Shown here one piece after another: positions 57,132-64,000 of a DNA stretch of 64,000 nucleotides; position 1 is the stretch's first letter, and each line of letters begins with the position of its first letter. A program made the position numbers and the translations under genes. The stretch comes from Rubrobacter tropicus (GTDB lineage Bacteria; Actinomycetota; Rubrobacteria; Rubrobacterales; Rubrobacteraceae): contig NZ_CP045119.1 of NCBI RefSeq assembly GCF_011492945.1, positions 620,001-684,000 on the forward strand. Reading direction: 5' to 3'. The notes under the pieces are model-generated. The model had not been told where the DNA came from. It saw nothing but the letters and a program-made list of their open reading frames with translations, and searched no databases.

Positions 57132-57704
57132 TCACGAACCTCCCGGTTCATCTCTTATGCAAGTCGCTCTAACCGACTGCCCGTGGAAGCGCACGCCGCG
57201 CTCGAAAGGTTGCACGAGGATGCCTTCGGGTTTGCGGAGAACCAGCAGCGTACACCAGAAGTTTCCCAGGTAGAACGGCAAGATGCAGGCGAGGACCGGC
57301 GCCGCGGTCGGGAACCTGACGACGTACGCCAGCACCACCGCGCACGAGAGCAAGACCGGTGCGCCGTACGAGATCGCGAACTGCCCCCTGGTAAACCTGT
57401 GATCCGGCGCCCTCCACCAGGCGAAGAGCGGGCCGTTGCCCCGCTCGATCCACCCCACGCGTCGCGGTCGCGCTCCGAAACGGCGCAAGACCGCGTACTG
57501 GGCCAGGTCGGGTAACACGAGCCCCGCCGCGACCGCCGCCAACAGCCAGGACCAGACCGCCTGCCCGGCCACACCCTCCCACCCGGACCACGACGCCACG
57601 TAGAGACCCGCCAGCAACGACGCCACAAGAAAGACGGCGAAGACTGCGTAGAAACGTCGACCCGGAACGTACTCCTCCGTCGCGAATCCTTCGTCGACCT
57701 CCAC
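57132..57704 (-). CDS. Membrane protein of unknown function (190 aa)
   Basis: The 190-residue protein starts GTG 57704, with AAAGGGG upstream. Hydrophobic helices lie at about 17-36, 48-72, 112-135 and 136-155. A conserved-looking hydrophilic segment (GARPRRVGWIERGNGPLFAWWRAPDHRFTRGQFAISYGAPVLLS) lies between helices two and three. The layout is reminiscent of DUF3267-type membrane proteins, but no HExxH zinc-binding motif is visible, so I keep it as unknown. Confidence 0.55.
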   Translation of the reverse strand: MEVDEGFATEEYVPGRRFYAVFAVFLVASLLAGLYVASWSGWEGVAGQAVWSWLLAAVAAGLVLPDLAQYAVLRRFGARPRRVGWIERGNGPLFAWWRAPDHRFTRGQFAISYGAPVLLSCAVVLAYVVRFPTAAPVLACILPFYLGNFWCTLLVLRKPEGILVQPFERGVRFHGQSVRATCIRDEPGGS

Positions 57705-57906
57705 GCCTTAGACCCCTTTCGTGACCTTCGCCAACCCGTTAGGCTCTTCCTGCGGGATCACAGCCTACTTATCGGCAGGGGCCCGATCGCGGTTTAGCGC
57801 AACTATCCGGAGTTCGCCGCACTCCACGCTTTGGCGCACCCGTTGGCGCACGGGCGGGCCGGACCTGTTCCGCGGTCCGGTGTGGACGGGTCGCGGGGGA
57901 CCCGCG

Positions 57907-58524
57907 CTACTTTTTGGGCTTGCGGCCGATGCTGACCATCTCGGGCTGGACGCCTTCGGCCGGTCCGTCGTCGAGTTCCTGATCCCTGTACTGGTAGACG
58001 CCGCGGCAGGTGTGGCCTCCCGTGGTGCGCTTCTCGGTGTAGGACAGCTTCACGTTCGGGTTTATGGCCTCGACCATCGCTTTCTCGTAGGTCGAGAAGG
58101 CCGCGCAGGGTTTCACGTCCCAGCCCGGGACGCCGTCGTGGCCCATGCCGCCGAACCAGGGGCAGCGGTCGGCGTTTATGACGTACTCGCCGTCCTTTGT
58201 CTCGGTGAGCGTGATCTCGATGTCGAAGAAGCGGTTCGCGAGCATGACGACGTCCACGGCGTCCTTCATGGTGGTGACGTCGAGCTGCTCGCGCAGGTCC
58301 GAGCCTTGTTTCTCTCCTATGCGGCTCATGGCGAGCTTGCCGACCTTCTGGCCGTCGTAGCCGAGGTCGTCGGCCGCCCGGATCATCTCGTCGAGGATAA
58401 CCCCGGTACCCGCGCTAGCCGCCTTCCACTTGTACCACGTCGGCCCCGGCAGCCCGAGCTTCATAGCCCACCTCGCGAGGAAGAGCGGTAGGCGGGGCAG
58501 ACCGTAGACCTGGAGCCATTTCAT
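57907..58524 (-). CDS. Putative ATC hydrolase-like (PF14196-type) protein
   Basis: The 205-residue soluble protein starts MKWLQVYGLPRLPLFLARWAMKLG, with GAGG nine to twelve bases upstream. The C-terminal half has NADRCPWFGGMGHDGVPGWDVKPCAAFSTYEKAMVEAINPNVKLSYTEKRTTGGHTCRG, in which Cys/His/Asp spacing (C..H..D..C...H.C) resembles the L-2-amino-thiazoline-4-carboxylate hydrolase-like domain. The family is broad, and many members have no known substrate. A TATAAT lies upstream (58562-58567, minus strand), giving a leader of about 30 bases. Confidence 0.55.
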   Translation of the reverse strand: MKWLQVYGLPRLPLFLARWAMKLGLPGPTWYKWKAASAGTGVILDEMIRAADDLGYDGQKVGKLAMSRIGEKQGSDLREQLDVTTMKDAVDVVMLANRFFDIEITLTETKDGEYVINADRCPWFGGMGHDGVPGWDVKPCAAFSTYEKAMVEAINPNVKLSYTEKRTTGGHTCRGVYQYRDQELDDGPAEGVQPEMVSIGRKPKK

Positions 58525-58642
58525 AGAAAAGATTCCTCTCTCCGCTTCCGACGAACCACCATTATACCCGCCGCCCGACGCGCGACCCCCCTTTGCCCTA
58601 CCATTGGACGGTCCCGCCACGAAGAACGGAGAGGCCGCGCGT

Positions 58643-59470
58643 ATGCCCATACGCAACCCAGAGCCGCTAAGAACCGCAGCCCTCCTCCTTTCCCTGATCA
58701 CGCACAGACCCCGCGAACTCTTCGACAGGGCCGCCGGTTACGCCGACCTCGTCCTGGAACGGTTCGCCGCTGCGCCGCCGGCCCACGAAACGACCACCTG
58801 GGATGAGGCCCTGCGGGACCTCGACGGCCTGTACGGTCGCGCGCGCAGGATACTGGAAGAACCGGCCCTGGAAGAGATCGAAGCCCGCACGCGTCGCCTG
58901 TTGGAGGACATCAGGCCGGACGACGCCTTCAGCCAACGCTGGGCGGCCGACTCCCTCTTCGCCCGCCTCTGTTACCTATCCTGCCGCCTCGTCGAACCCG
59001 TCGTGGTCATCGAGACCGGGGTGGCCTACGGCGTCAGCTCCGCTTTCCTGCTGCAGGCCCTGAACGAGAACGGCCGCGGAACGCTCCACAGCGTGGATCT
59101 CCCGCCCCTCAGGAGGGAGTATGAGCGCCACTGGGGCATCGCCGTACCCGACGCCCTCCGCGACGCCTGGAGCCTCCATCGCGGCGCCAGCAGGCGCATC
59201 CTGCCACCCCTCCTCCAGAACACCGGTCCGTTGGACCTCTTCGTCCACGACAGCCTCCACACCCGCCGCAACATGCGCCGCGAGTTCGAGGCCGTCTGGC
59301 CCCGCCTGCGACCCGGCGGCGTCCTCCTGGCCGACGACGTCGAAAGAAACCGGGCCTTCACCGACCTGCGCCAAAAAGCCCCGACCCTCTGGCGCATCGT
59401 CCGGGACCGGGAGACGGCCCCCCTGCACGGCCCCGCGGCCCCCGTCGTCTTCGGGATGGCGATTAGATAG
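58643..59470 (+). CDS. Class I SAM-dependent methyltransferase
   Basis: The 275-residue protein has a helical N-terminal extension, then a Rossmann methyltransferase domain with VVVIETGVAYGVSSAFLLQAL (SAM motif I, E-TGVAYGVSS), GTLHSVDLPP (motif II acidic), LDLFVHDSLHTRRNMRREFEAVWPRLRPGGVLLADDV (post-motif II, with the metal-type D/H pair). The H-D-x-LH and DD motifs resemble macrocin or cephalosporin-type O-methyltransferases. It may methylate a sugar of the neighbouring EPS locus, but its gene is separated from it by two divergent unknowns. ATG 58643 (MPIRNPEP) is preceded by GAGAGG. Confidence 0.78.
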   Translation: MPIRNPEPLRTAALLLSLITHRPRELFDRAAGYADLVLERFAAAPPAHETTTWDEALRDLDGLYGRARRILEEPALEEIEARTRRLLEDIRPDDAFSQRWAADSLFARLCYLSCRLVEPVVVIETGVAYGVSSAFLLQALNENGRGTLHSVDLPPLRREYERHWGIAVPDALRDAWSLHRGASRRILPPLLQNTGPLDLFVHDSLHTRRNMRREFEAVWPRLRPGGVLLADDVERNRAFTDLRQKAPTLWRIVRDRETAPLHGPAAPVVFGMAIR

Positions 59471-59471
59471 C

Positions 59472-59592
59472 CGTCAGCTTTCAGCCGTCAGCGTTCAGCA
59501 GGTAGGCGTCGGACAAGCTAACGCTGGACAACCGGCAAACCGGACGAACACCCATAGCTGGCGCAAAAGAGTACCGTTGCCGCAAAGCTGAT
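59472..59592. repeat. Repeat fragment before pgi 3' end
   Basis: CCGTCAGCTTTCAGCCGTCA, GCGTTCAGCAGG and the later CAAGCTAACGCTGGACAACC, CAAAGCTGATAGCTAG use the dispersed-repeat words. It lies between the convergent methyltransferase and pgi genes. Confidence 0.45.
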
Positions 59593-59594
59593 AG

Positions 59595-60893
59595 CTAGTG
59601 TCCTGGCCTTCCCATCCTCTTGTACGTGATCTCCTTGCCCGCCTCTACGCCCGGCTGGTCGAAGGCGTTGACGCCGTAGAGGTCGCCGGTGATGGCCGTC
59701 TGGATTTCGAGGGCCTGGAAGAGGTAGCCGAGGTTCTCCTCGTTGACGGCGCCGAGCTTTATTGTCGAGTTGGGGCGTCCGGCTTCGGTGAGCGCCTTTC
59801 TGGTGGCGTCGCACTCGACGTTCAGGAGCTCGGCCATGGTGTGGCCGCCGAGGTATCCGACGCCTTCGAGGTCCTCGTAGGCCTTGGGGATGGACAGGTC
59901 CTTGGGGTGGTCCTCGACCTCTACTATCTCGATCACCTTGTCCTGCGGGCCTTCCATGTAGAGCTGGACCTGGGAGTGCTGGTCGGTGGTGCCGACCGCG
60001 CCGTGGGGTGTCGAGCCCTTGCCCTCCTTGCCGAGCGACTCGGCCCAGAGCTGGACGAACCACGCCGCGAGCCTCTCCAGGGAGTCGGCGTAGGGCATCA
60101 TGACCCGCACGTTGCGCCCGCGCTGCGTGTCCATCAGGTAGTGCATGGCCGCCCCGACTACCGCCTGGTGCTCGGGGCCTTGCTCTTGCACCTCGTCCAC
60201 GCACTGGGCGGCGCCCGCGAGCATGGCCCCGACGTCCAGGCCCGTCACGGCCGCCGGGAGCAGCCCGACCGGTGTCAGCACCGAGAAACGTCCCCCCACG
60301 TCGGCCGGGATGGGGAGGACACGGAGGTCTTCGCGTTCGGAGATCTCCTTCAGAAAACCCTTCTCGGGGTCGGTCGTTGCGACCGTGCGCCCCTGGTAGC
60401 CGAAGGAGCCGAGGGCGTCGACGAGAAAGCCCCGGATGACGAGGAAATTGGCCATCGTCTCCGCGGTCGAGCCCGACTTGGTGACGACGTTGACCCACGT
60501 GCCGCCGGGGTCCGCGACGTCGAGGACGGCCGAGAGGGTGGCGGGGTCGGTGTTCTCCGCGAAGTGGACGCGCGGTCCCCTGCGGGCTTCGCCGGAGAGC
60601 ATGTTGTAGTAGGGATGGTTCAGCGCCCGGTGTACGGCCATCGGGCCCAGGGCGGAGCCGCCGATGCCGACGTGGACGAAGTCGGTGGCCCCAGAACCCC
60701 GGATCTCCTCCGCCAGGGATACCGAAGACTCCGCGTACTCCCGCGTCTTCGGCAGCCTCATAAACCCGGGAGGATCGCCCAGAAGCCCGTCGACAGCCTC
60801 CTTCAGCCGGGGTCTGACCCCGTCGAGGTCCCCGTCCTCCAGGCCCCCTTCCACCCCTTGCAGGTTCTCGTAATCGAAGGTGACTTCGGCCAT
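59595..60893 (-). CDS. pgi: Glucose-6-phosphate isomerase
   Basis: The 432-residue glycolytic enzyme interconverts glucose-6-P and fructose-6-P. Motifs are FVHVGIGGSALGPMAVHRAL (phosphate loop; GIGGS), WVNVVTKSGSTAETMANFLV (second phosphate-binding SGST), the loop GRFSVLTPVGLLPAAVTG, and AYEDLEGVGYLGGHTMAELLNVECDATRKAL with the family Glu/His and Lys (later IQTAITGDLYGVNAFDQPGVE, which contains the QPGVE signature). ATG 60893 has GGGGAG at good spacing. It supplies precursors for nucleotide sugars and lies next to the EPS locus. It is convergent with the methyltransferase and divergent from nth. Confidence 0.95.
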   Translation of the reverse strand: MAEVTFDYENLQGVEGGLEDGDLDGVRPRLKEAVDGLLGDPPGFMRLPKTREYAESSVSLAEEIRGSGATDFVHVGIGGSALGPMAVHRALNHPYYNMLSGEARRGPRVHFAENTDPATLSAVLDVADPGGTWVNVVTKSGSTAETMANFLVIRGFLVDALGSFGYQGRTVATTDPEKGFLKEISEREDLRVLPIPADVGGRFSVLTPVGLLPAAVTGLDVGAMLAGAAQCVDEVQEQGPEHQAVVGAAMHYLMDTQRGRNVRVMMPYADSLERLAAWFVQLWAESLGKEGKGSTPHGAVGTTDQHSQVQLYMEGPQDKVIEIVEVEDHPKDLSIPKAYEDLEGVGYLGGHTMAELLNVECDATRKALTEAGRPNSTIKLGAVNEENLGYLFQALEIQTAITGDLYGVNAFDQPGVEAGKEITYKRMGRPGH

Positions 60894-60945
60894 GCTGGAT
60901 CTCCCCTCTGTACGGGACGCCTTCCGGAGACAGTGTAGTCCAGGG

Positions 60946-60951
60946 TATAAT
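60946..60951 (+). promoter_or_regulatory. -10 element for nth
   Basis: TATAAT at 60946-60951 lies 11 bases before GTG 60963 with no ribosome binding site. The expected leader is 0-5 bases. Confidence 0.5.
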
Positions 60952-60962
60952 CCCCGGCCATC

Positions 60963-61598
60963 GTGAGAGATAGGGCCCCAGTCGAGGAGACCATAAGCCG
61001 CCTGAAGTCCGCCTACCCCGACGCCCGCACCGCCCTGGACTGGACGACCCCCCTGGAGCTTCTCGTCGCCACGATCCTCTCGGCCCAGACCACGGACGTT
61101 CGCGTGAACCTGGTGACCCCGAACCTTTTCGCCAAGTACCCCACCGCCGCCGACTACGCCGGGGCCGACCCTGCGGAGTTGGAGGAGGACATCCGCCAGA
61201 CCGGGTTTTTCCGAAACAAGGCGAAGTCGCTGCGGGGCATGGCCCGCGCTTTGGTAGAAGACCACGATGGCGAGGTCCCGCGCACCATGCGGGAGCTCGT
61301 CGCCCTGCCAGGCGTCGGGCGCAAGACCGCCAACGTGGTGCTCGGCAACGCGTTCTCCATCGACGAGGGCGTCGTGGTCGACACCCACGTCAGGCGCCTC
61401 TCGAACAGGCTGGGCTTCACCACCCACGACGATCCCGAGAAGATAGAGCGGGACCTCATGCAGACGGTCCCGAAGGAGGACTGGACGGTCTTTTCGCACC
61501 TCCTGATCCTGCACGGCCGCGCCGTCTGCAAGGCCCGCAAACCGGATTGCGAGGACTGCACGCTTAACGACCTCTGCCCCTCGGCCTTCCGGGTCTAG
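60963..61598 (+). CDS. nth: Endonuclease III (nth family)
   Basis: The 211-residue DNA glycosylase/AP lyase starts VRDRAPVEETISRLKSAYPDA. The helix-hairpin-helix is ELVALPGVGRKTANVVLGNAF, with the catalytic Lys in it and the catalytic Asp in VVVDTHVRRLSNRLG. The C-terminal [4Fe-4S] ligands are C-x6-C-x2-C-x5-C (CKARKPDCEDCTLNDLC). It removes oxidised pyrimidines. Like mug at the other end of the window, it belongs to base-excision repair. GTG 60963 has a TATAAT box only 11 bases upstream. Confidence 0.94.
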   Translation: MRDRAPVEETISRLKSAYPDARTALDWTTPLELLVATILSAQTTDVRVNLVTPNLFAKYPTAADYAGADPAELEEDIRQTGFFRNKAKSLRGMARALVEDHDGEVPRTMRELVALPGVGRKTANVVLGNAFSIDEGVVVDTHVRRLSNRLGFTTHDDPEKIERDLMQTVPKEDWTVFSHLLILHGRAVCKARKPDCEDCTLNDLCPSAFRV

Positions 61599-61605
61599 TA
61601 GCCCC

Positions 61606-61851
61606 ATGCCCTCGAACGACATCCTCCACGCCCGCCTCCCGCCGGAAGAAGGCTTCGAGCTCTACCGGCACCGGAACGCGGGCGCGATGCGCACCCAGGG
61701 CTGGCACGGTTACTACTGGGCCAGGCCCACCGCGGCGGGCGACTACGAGATCCGGAGCGTCCCTGCCTCGCTCGGCGAACCCTCCACCCACGGCGGCGTC
61801 ATGCCCAAAGAGGCCTTCGAAAGGCTGTACGAGAAAGCCGACCGCGTATAA
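61606..61851 (+). CDS. Small hypothetical protein (81 aa) after nth
   Basis: The 81-residue soluble protein MPSNDILHARLPPEEGFELYRHRNAG..WHGYYWARPTAAGDYEIRSVPASLGEPSTHGGVMPKEAFERLYEKADRV has several His and aromatic residues and no recognised family. It starts seven bases after nth and is probably co-transcribed. The frame is clean and codon use matches the neighbours. Confidence 0.65.
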   Translation: MPSNDILHARLPPEEGFELYRHRNAGAMRTQGWHGYYWARPTAAGDYEIRSVPASLGEPSTHGGVMPKEAFERLYEKADRV

Positions 61852-61869
61852 TGTCTGCTTGTGAAACGC

Positions 61870-61954
61870 GGGGGCATGGCAGAGCGGACGAATGCGCTGG
61901 TCTTGAAAACCAGAGGCGCCAAAACGCCCGAAGGTTCGAATCCTTCTGCCCCCG
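61870..61954 (+). tRNA. tRNA-Ser (anticodon UGA)
   Basis: Acceptor stem GGGGGCA (61870-61876) pairs with TGCCCCC (61947-61953), with G as discriminator at 61954. The anticodon arm is CTGGT-CTTGAAA-ACCAG with anticodon TGA (61904-61906). There is a long class II variable arm (about 61914-61929), and the T arm GAAGG-TTCGAAT-CCTTC spans 61930-61946. The 3' CCA is not encoded. Length 85 bases, standard for serine tRNA. Confidence 0.93.
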
Positions 61955-62113
61955 CCGCCAACTCGAATACGCACTCCACATTAAATTTGTTAAAAATCAT
62001 TAAGATATTGGAGACTTTTGAGTTTCGGTTATGTACACTGTGGGTAACTTCTCATGTGGAGAAGGAAATGCAGGCCGCTTGAGAGACGGAAACAACAGAA
62101 AAAGGAGGACTGG

Positions 62114-62398
62114 ATGAAGAGGGCAATACTCTTGGCCACTGTCGCACTTTTGGCCATGCTAGTCCTGGTGCCGATGGCGATGGCTCAGGACACCACCATG
62201 ATGATGGGTGGCACGACGATGATGATGGAGCAGACGGGCGGCCAGATGATGGGCGGCACGACGATGATGGAGATGACCAGCGGTCAGATGGCTCAGGACG
62301 ATCTGCCGACCAGCGGTGGCCCGGCCATACTCTTGCCGGCGGCCGCTCTGCTCGTGGGTTCGGGCATCTTGACCTACGCGATCCTGCGTCGCAGGTAG
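62114..62398 (+). CDS. Methionine-rich LPTSGG-type surface protein
   Basis: The 94-residue preprotein has a signal peptide (MKRAILLATVALLAMLVLVPMAMA) and a mature segment of about 40 residues with repeats such as TTMMMGG, TTMMMEQTGGQMMGGTTMMEM and MTSGQMAQD, unusually Met-rich. A sorting-like tail follows: DLPTSGG, hydrophobic helix (PAILLPAAALLVGSGILTYAIL), RRR. AAAGGAGGA is five bases before ATG 62114. Met clusters could bind copper(I) or act as an oxidation-sensitive region; this is inference. The sorting signal differs from LPETGG at 42104 in having S after T, so it may use another sortase. An AT-rich upstream stretch is shared with that gene. Confidence 0.82.
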   Translation: MKRAILLATVALLAMLVLVPMAMAQDTTMMMGGTTMMMEQTGGQMMGGTTMMEMTSGQMAQDDLPTSGGPAILLPAAALLVGSGILTYAILRRR

Positions 62399-62415
62399 CA
62401 GATAACGTAACAAGC

Positions 62416-62449
62416 GGGGGACGGACCACCAACAGGTCCGTCCCCCATT
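62416..62449 (+). terminator. Rho-independent terminator after the Met-rich gene
   Basis: GGGGGACGGACC pairs with GGTCCGTCCCCC over 12 perfect bp (loop ACCAACA), followed by ATTT. A second hairpin follows within 10 bases. Confidence 0.8.
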
Positions 62450-62452
62450 TGG

Positions 62453-62486
62453 CCGGGGAAGAGCCTGCACCTCCCCGGTCTTTTTT
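62453..62486 (+). terminator. Second tandem terminator
   Basis: CCGGGGA (62453-62459) pairs with TCCCCGG (62472-62478), followed by TCTTTTTTG. Two consecutive terminators indicate strong isolation of the Met-rich gene. Confidence 0.8.
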
Positions 62487-62917
62487 GTAGCATTTCAGCT
62501 AGTCGGCACGCTTCGGCTTTACGGCCTCCGCTTTCGGCATCTCAGCCGCTTAGATCTTCCCGCACTCGGGTAACGTGTCGCCCCTTGTCTTGAACGCTTG
62601 TAAGAGTAATTGTCTGATGCCCATAGACCGGGAGTTCGAACCGGGTCGGTCGCAGTAACCTCTCCTGACAGGTTGCCCGGACGTTACTCGTTTACATGCC
62701 GGCAGCCCTTATCGTTGGGCCGACGCGGAGGTCCGCGGCGCGGCTCGTCGGCCACGCAAGCCCCGGTTAACAAAACTTAACGTTACTATAATCCGGGATC
62801 GGGCCGATCCTGCGAGGGGTGGGCCGGAGGTTACGGCACGTTCCCGGTCATTTTCCCTGGTCCCGGCCTGGCGCTCTGGGTAGACCACTGTCGCCACCGA
62901 GTCCGACGGCGGGCGCT
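62487..62917. other. Gene-poor intergenic region with promoter-like sequence
   Basis: About 430 bases without a convincing gene. 62490-62552 holds repeat words (CATTTCAGCTAGTCGGCACG and CGGCCTCCGCTTTCGG). Around 62765-62795 a sequence AACAAAACTTAACGTTACTATAAT contains a perfect TATAAT with an AT-rich upstream part. This suggests a promoter directed to the right, but nothing is clearly encoded downstream before the repeat at 62921. A short RNA is possible and is not supported by any recognised structure. Confidence 0.4.
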
Positions 62918-62919
62918 TC

Positions 62920-63092
62920 TAAAGCGGGTTGCGGTGGTATTGAACCACCGCAACCCGCGCTATCGGCTATCGGCTATCGGCTATCGGCTATCGGCTATCG
63001 GCCGTCAGCCATCGGCCAAAGAAAAGGCAGCCGAAAGCTGATCGCTGAAAGCTGACGGCGATTGCAGGGAGGTCCAACCTCCCTGCAATCTG
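62920..63092. repeat. Structured intergenic repeat, full copy 3
   Basis: Plan as in copies 1 and 2. TAAAG is followed by hairpin I (GCGGGTTGCGGTGGT 62924-62938 with ACCACCGCAACCCGC 62944-62958, perfect 15 bp, loop ATTGA). A 7-base repeat CTATCGG comes next, six perfect copies (62960-63001), then CGAAAGCTGATCGCTGAAAG. Hairpin II is ATTGCAGGGAGG 63061-63072 / CCTCCCTGCAAT 63078-63089, perfect 12 bp, loop TCCAA. It ends at the 3' end of the GH5 gene. Confidence 0.88.
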
Positions 63093-63094
63093 CT

Positions 63095-64000
63095 CTAGTA
63101 ACCCTTCGCGGCGTAGTGGGCGTTCTCGTCCTCGTAGGAGCGCACGTAGTTGCCGCCGCCGGTGCCGGACCCCGAGTAGTAGTCGAAGTACTGGTGGGCC
63201 GTGTAGCGGACGTTGGGTATGCTGGTGGGGATCCAGGGTCCGTTGGGGTGGTGGTCCACGCACTCGTCCACGCTGGCCCTGTAGGTGGTGACGGCGATCG
63301 TGGTCCTGTCTCCGCGCCCGCGGATATCGGAGACGACGGAGCGGGTGATCGCCTCCCACGTCTGGCCCTGGGTCTTTCCGCGGGCCGGGACGATGCCCTT
63401 CTTGCCGTTGGGCTCGTTCATCAGGTCGTACACGATGACCGTCGGGTCCGAGCCGAACTGGGCGGAGAGCCTTTTCCACAGGTCCCTGAAGTGGCCCACC
63501 GTGCAGCGGGGGGAGTTGAGGGCCTGTTTGCCGGTGCCGTCGTGGCCGCCGATGGCCGCCGTCCAGTAGCCGCCGTAGTTGTGGCAGTCGAGCACGACCT
63601 TGAGGCCCGCCGCCCCGGCGTTGCGGACCGAGCGCTTCAGCCGCGCGAGCTCGGCCGTCTTCAGGCCGCCCCCGAGCACCGGCTGCAGGCGCTCCCACCG
63701 GAACCCGATCCTGACGATCCCCACCCCCTCGGAGCGCAGGTATCCGAAGGAGTTCATCCCGCCGTTGACCGCCGGGTCCGAGGGGGTGGGGTTGACGGTC
63801 GGGTACCAGTAATCTTCGCCGTAGACGCCTGGTGCCCTGTTGGAGTGGGTGCCCTCTTCCCACCGCTGCCCGCCCGAGAAGTTGACGCCGCGCCACGCCC
63901 CTGGCACGTCCAGGTGCCGCTTCACGAGCGCGGCCTGGTAGCCGGGTTTTGCGACGGCTATGGGGTTGGGGCCGCCCGCCCCCTCGCCCACGCTCATCCA
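63095..64000 (-). CDS. Glycoside hydrolase family 5-type protein (5' end outside window)
   Basis: The frame is open to the last base of the window, so the N-terminus is missing or just at its edge (an internal ATG lies at 63997). It carries WRGVNFSG, GYLRSEGVGIVRIGFRWERLQP, LKVVLDCHNYGGYW, VIVYDLMNEPNG (the acid/base Glu in NEP) and VRYTAHQYFDYYSGSGTGGG (His-Tyr pair). These are in the order of GH5 cellulase-type hydrolases. The nucleophile Glu is not obvious. The C-terminus YVRSYEDENAHYAAKGY resembles the natural end of related actinobacterial proteins, so the protein is probably not truncated, but the repeat copy 3 begins immediately after its stop codon. Confidence 0.8.
   Translation of the reverse strand, partial: WMSVGEGAGGPNPIAVAKPGYQAALVKRHLDVPGAWRGVNFSGGQRWEEGTHSNRAPGVYGEDYWYPTVNPTPSDPAVNGGMNSFGYLRSEGVGIVRIGFRWERLQPVLGGGLKTAELARLKRSVRNAGAAGLKVVLDCHNYGGYWTAAIGGHDGTGKQALNSPRCTVGHFRDLWKRLSAQFGSDPTVIVYDLMNEPNGKKGIVPARGKTQGQTWEAITRSVVSDIRGRGDRTTIAVTTYRASVDECVDHHPNGPWIPTSIPNVRYTAHQYFDYYSGSGTGGGNYVRSYEDENAHYAAKGY

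Noticed and set aside
61870-62113. tRNA-Ser as integration site of a genomic island
   Set aside because: No integrase, no duplicated tRNA 3' end and no att-like repeat was found next to it.
62620-62660. tRNA-like fragment (GGGAGTTCGAACCGGG)
   Set aside because: Contains a T-loop-like TTCGAA, but the flanking arms do not form a tRNA, and no acceptor or anticodon stem was found.
63095-63200. GH5 gene truncated by the repeat element
   Set aside because: The last residues (SYEDENAHYAAKGY) resemble natural C-termini of related hydrolases, so truncation is not supported, although the repeat starts directly after the stop.

Overview
This window is high-GC DNA with actinobacterial gene content. Dense gene packing, many GTG and TTG starts, Asp23/Gls24, MarP-type protease, CorA, TetR and YdbS/YdbT genes fit a thermophilic or radiation-tolerant actinobacterium. 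A Rubrobacter-like genome is my best guess. That is inferred from style and content only; no marker gene was compared.

Layout. 1-1199 holds the tail of an Asp23/Gls24 protein and a Mug-type uracil-DNA glycosylase. At 1207-3741 sits a complete IS1595/ISXO2-type element. It has 26-bp inverted repeats, an 8-bp target duplication and three unrecognised passenger genes, and it lies exactly at the mug stop codon. 3917-8866 carries a TRIC-type channel, a membrane phosphoesterase, an aldo/keto reductase, a VapBC pair and CorA. 9035-13600 has an Arg-rich miniprotein, a lipoprotein, a PepSY protein, a ferredoxin and a large USP/PCP-reductase/rubredoxin fusion. 13810-19408 has a class IV aminotransferase and a TetR - FAD monooxygenase - rifampicin-phosphotransferase-like operon. 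19520-25531 has small unknowns, MarP, RlmN and two PH-domain membrane proteins. 25737-27797 is a tandem pair of secreted trypsin-like proteases.

27853-35168 is a four-gene minus-strand block in the order nurA - herA - sbcD - sbcC. This is the DNA-end-processing set best known from archaea (Mre11-Rad50-HerA-NurA). The sbcD start region is abnormal. 35438-41922 carries an acyltransferase-like protein, an M20 dipeptidase, membrane proteins, a beta-lactamase-fold hydrolase and a CAP-domain protein.

42104-56761 starts with an LPETG surface protein and continues as a plus-strand exopolysaccharide locus. It contains a TPR protein, Wzz-like and CpsD-like proteins, a Wzy/ligase, two glycosyltransferases, an M23-type protein, an initiating sugar transferase, an alkaline-phosphatase-superfamily enzyme, a Wzx flippase and two sulfotransferases, which suggests a sulfated polymer. 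57132-64000 contains two unknowns, a methyltransferase, pgi, nth, tRNA-Ser(UGA), a Met-rich LPTSGG surface protein and a GH5 hydrolase cut by the window edge.

A family of structured intergenic repeats runs through the window. Three full copies (about 10690, 56791 and 62924) share one plan: a TAAAG lead, a 14-15 bp hairpin, a GCTGAAAGC-rich centre and a second hairpin, with compensatory base changes in the first hairpin. Fragments, a 31-bp tandem array and a MITE-like copy use the same vocabulary. Several genes have a -10 hexamer 6-12 nt from the start codon and no ribosome binding site, which points to leaderless mRNAs.
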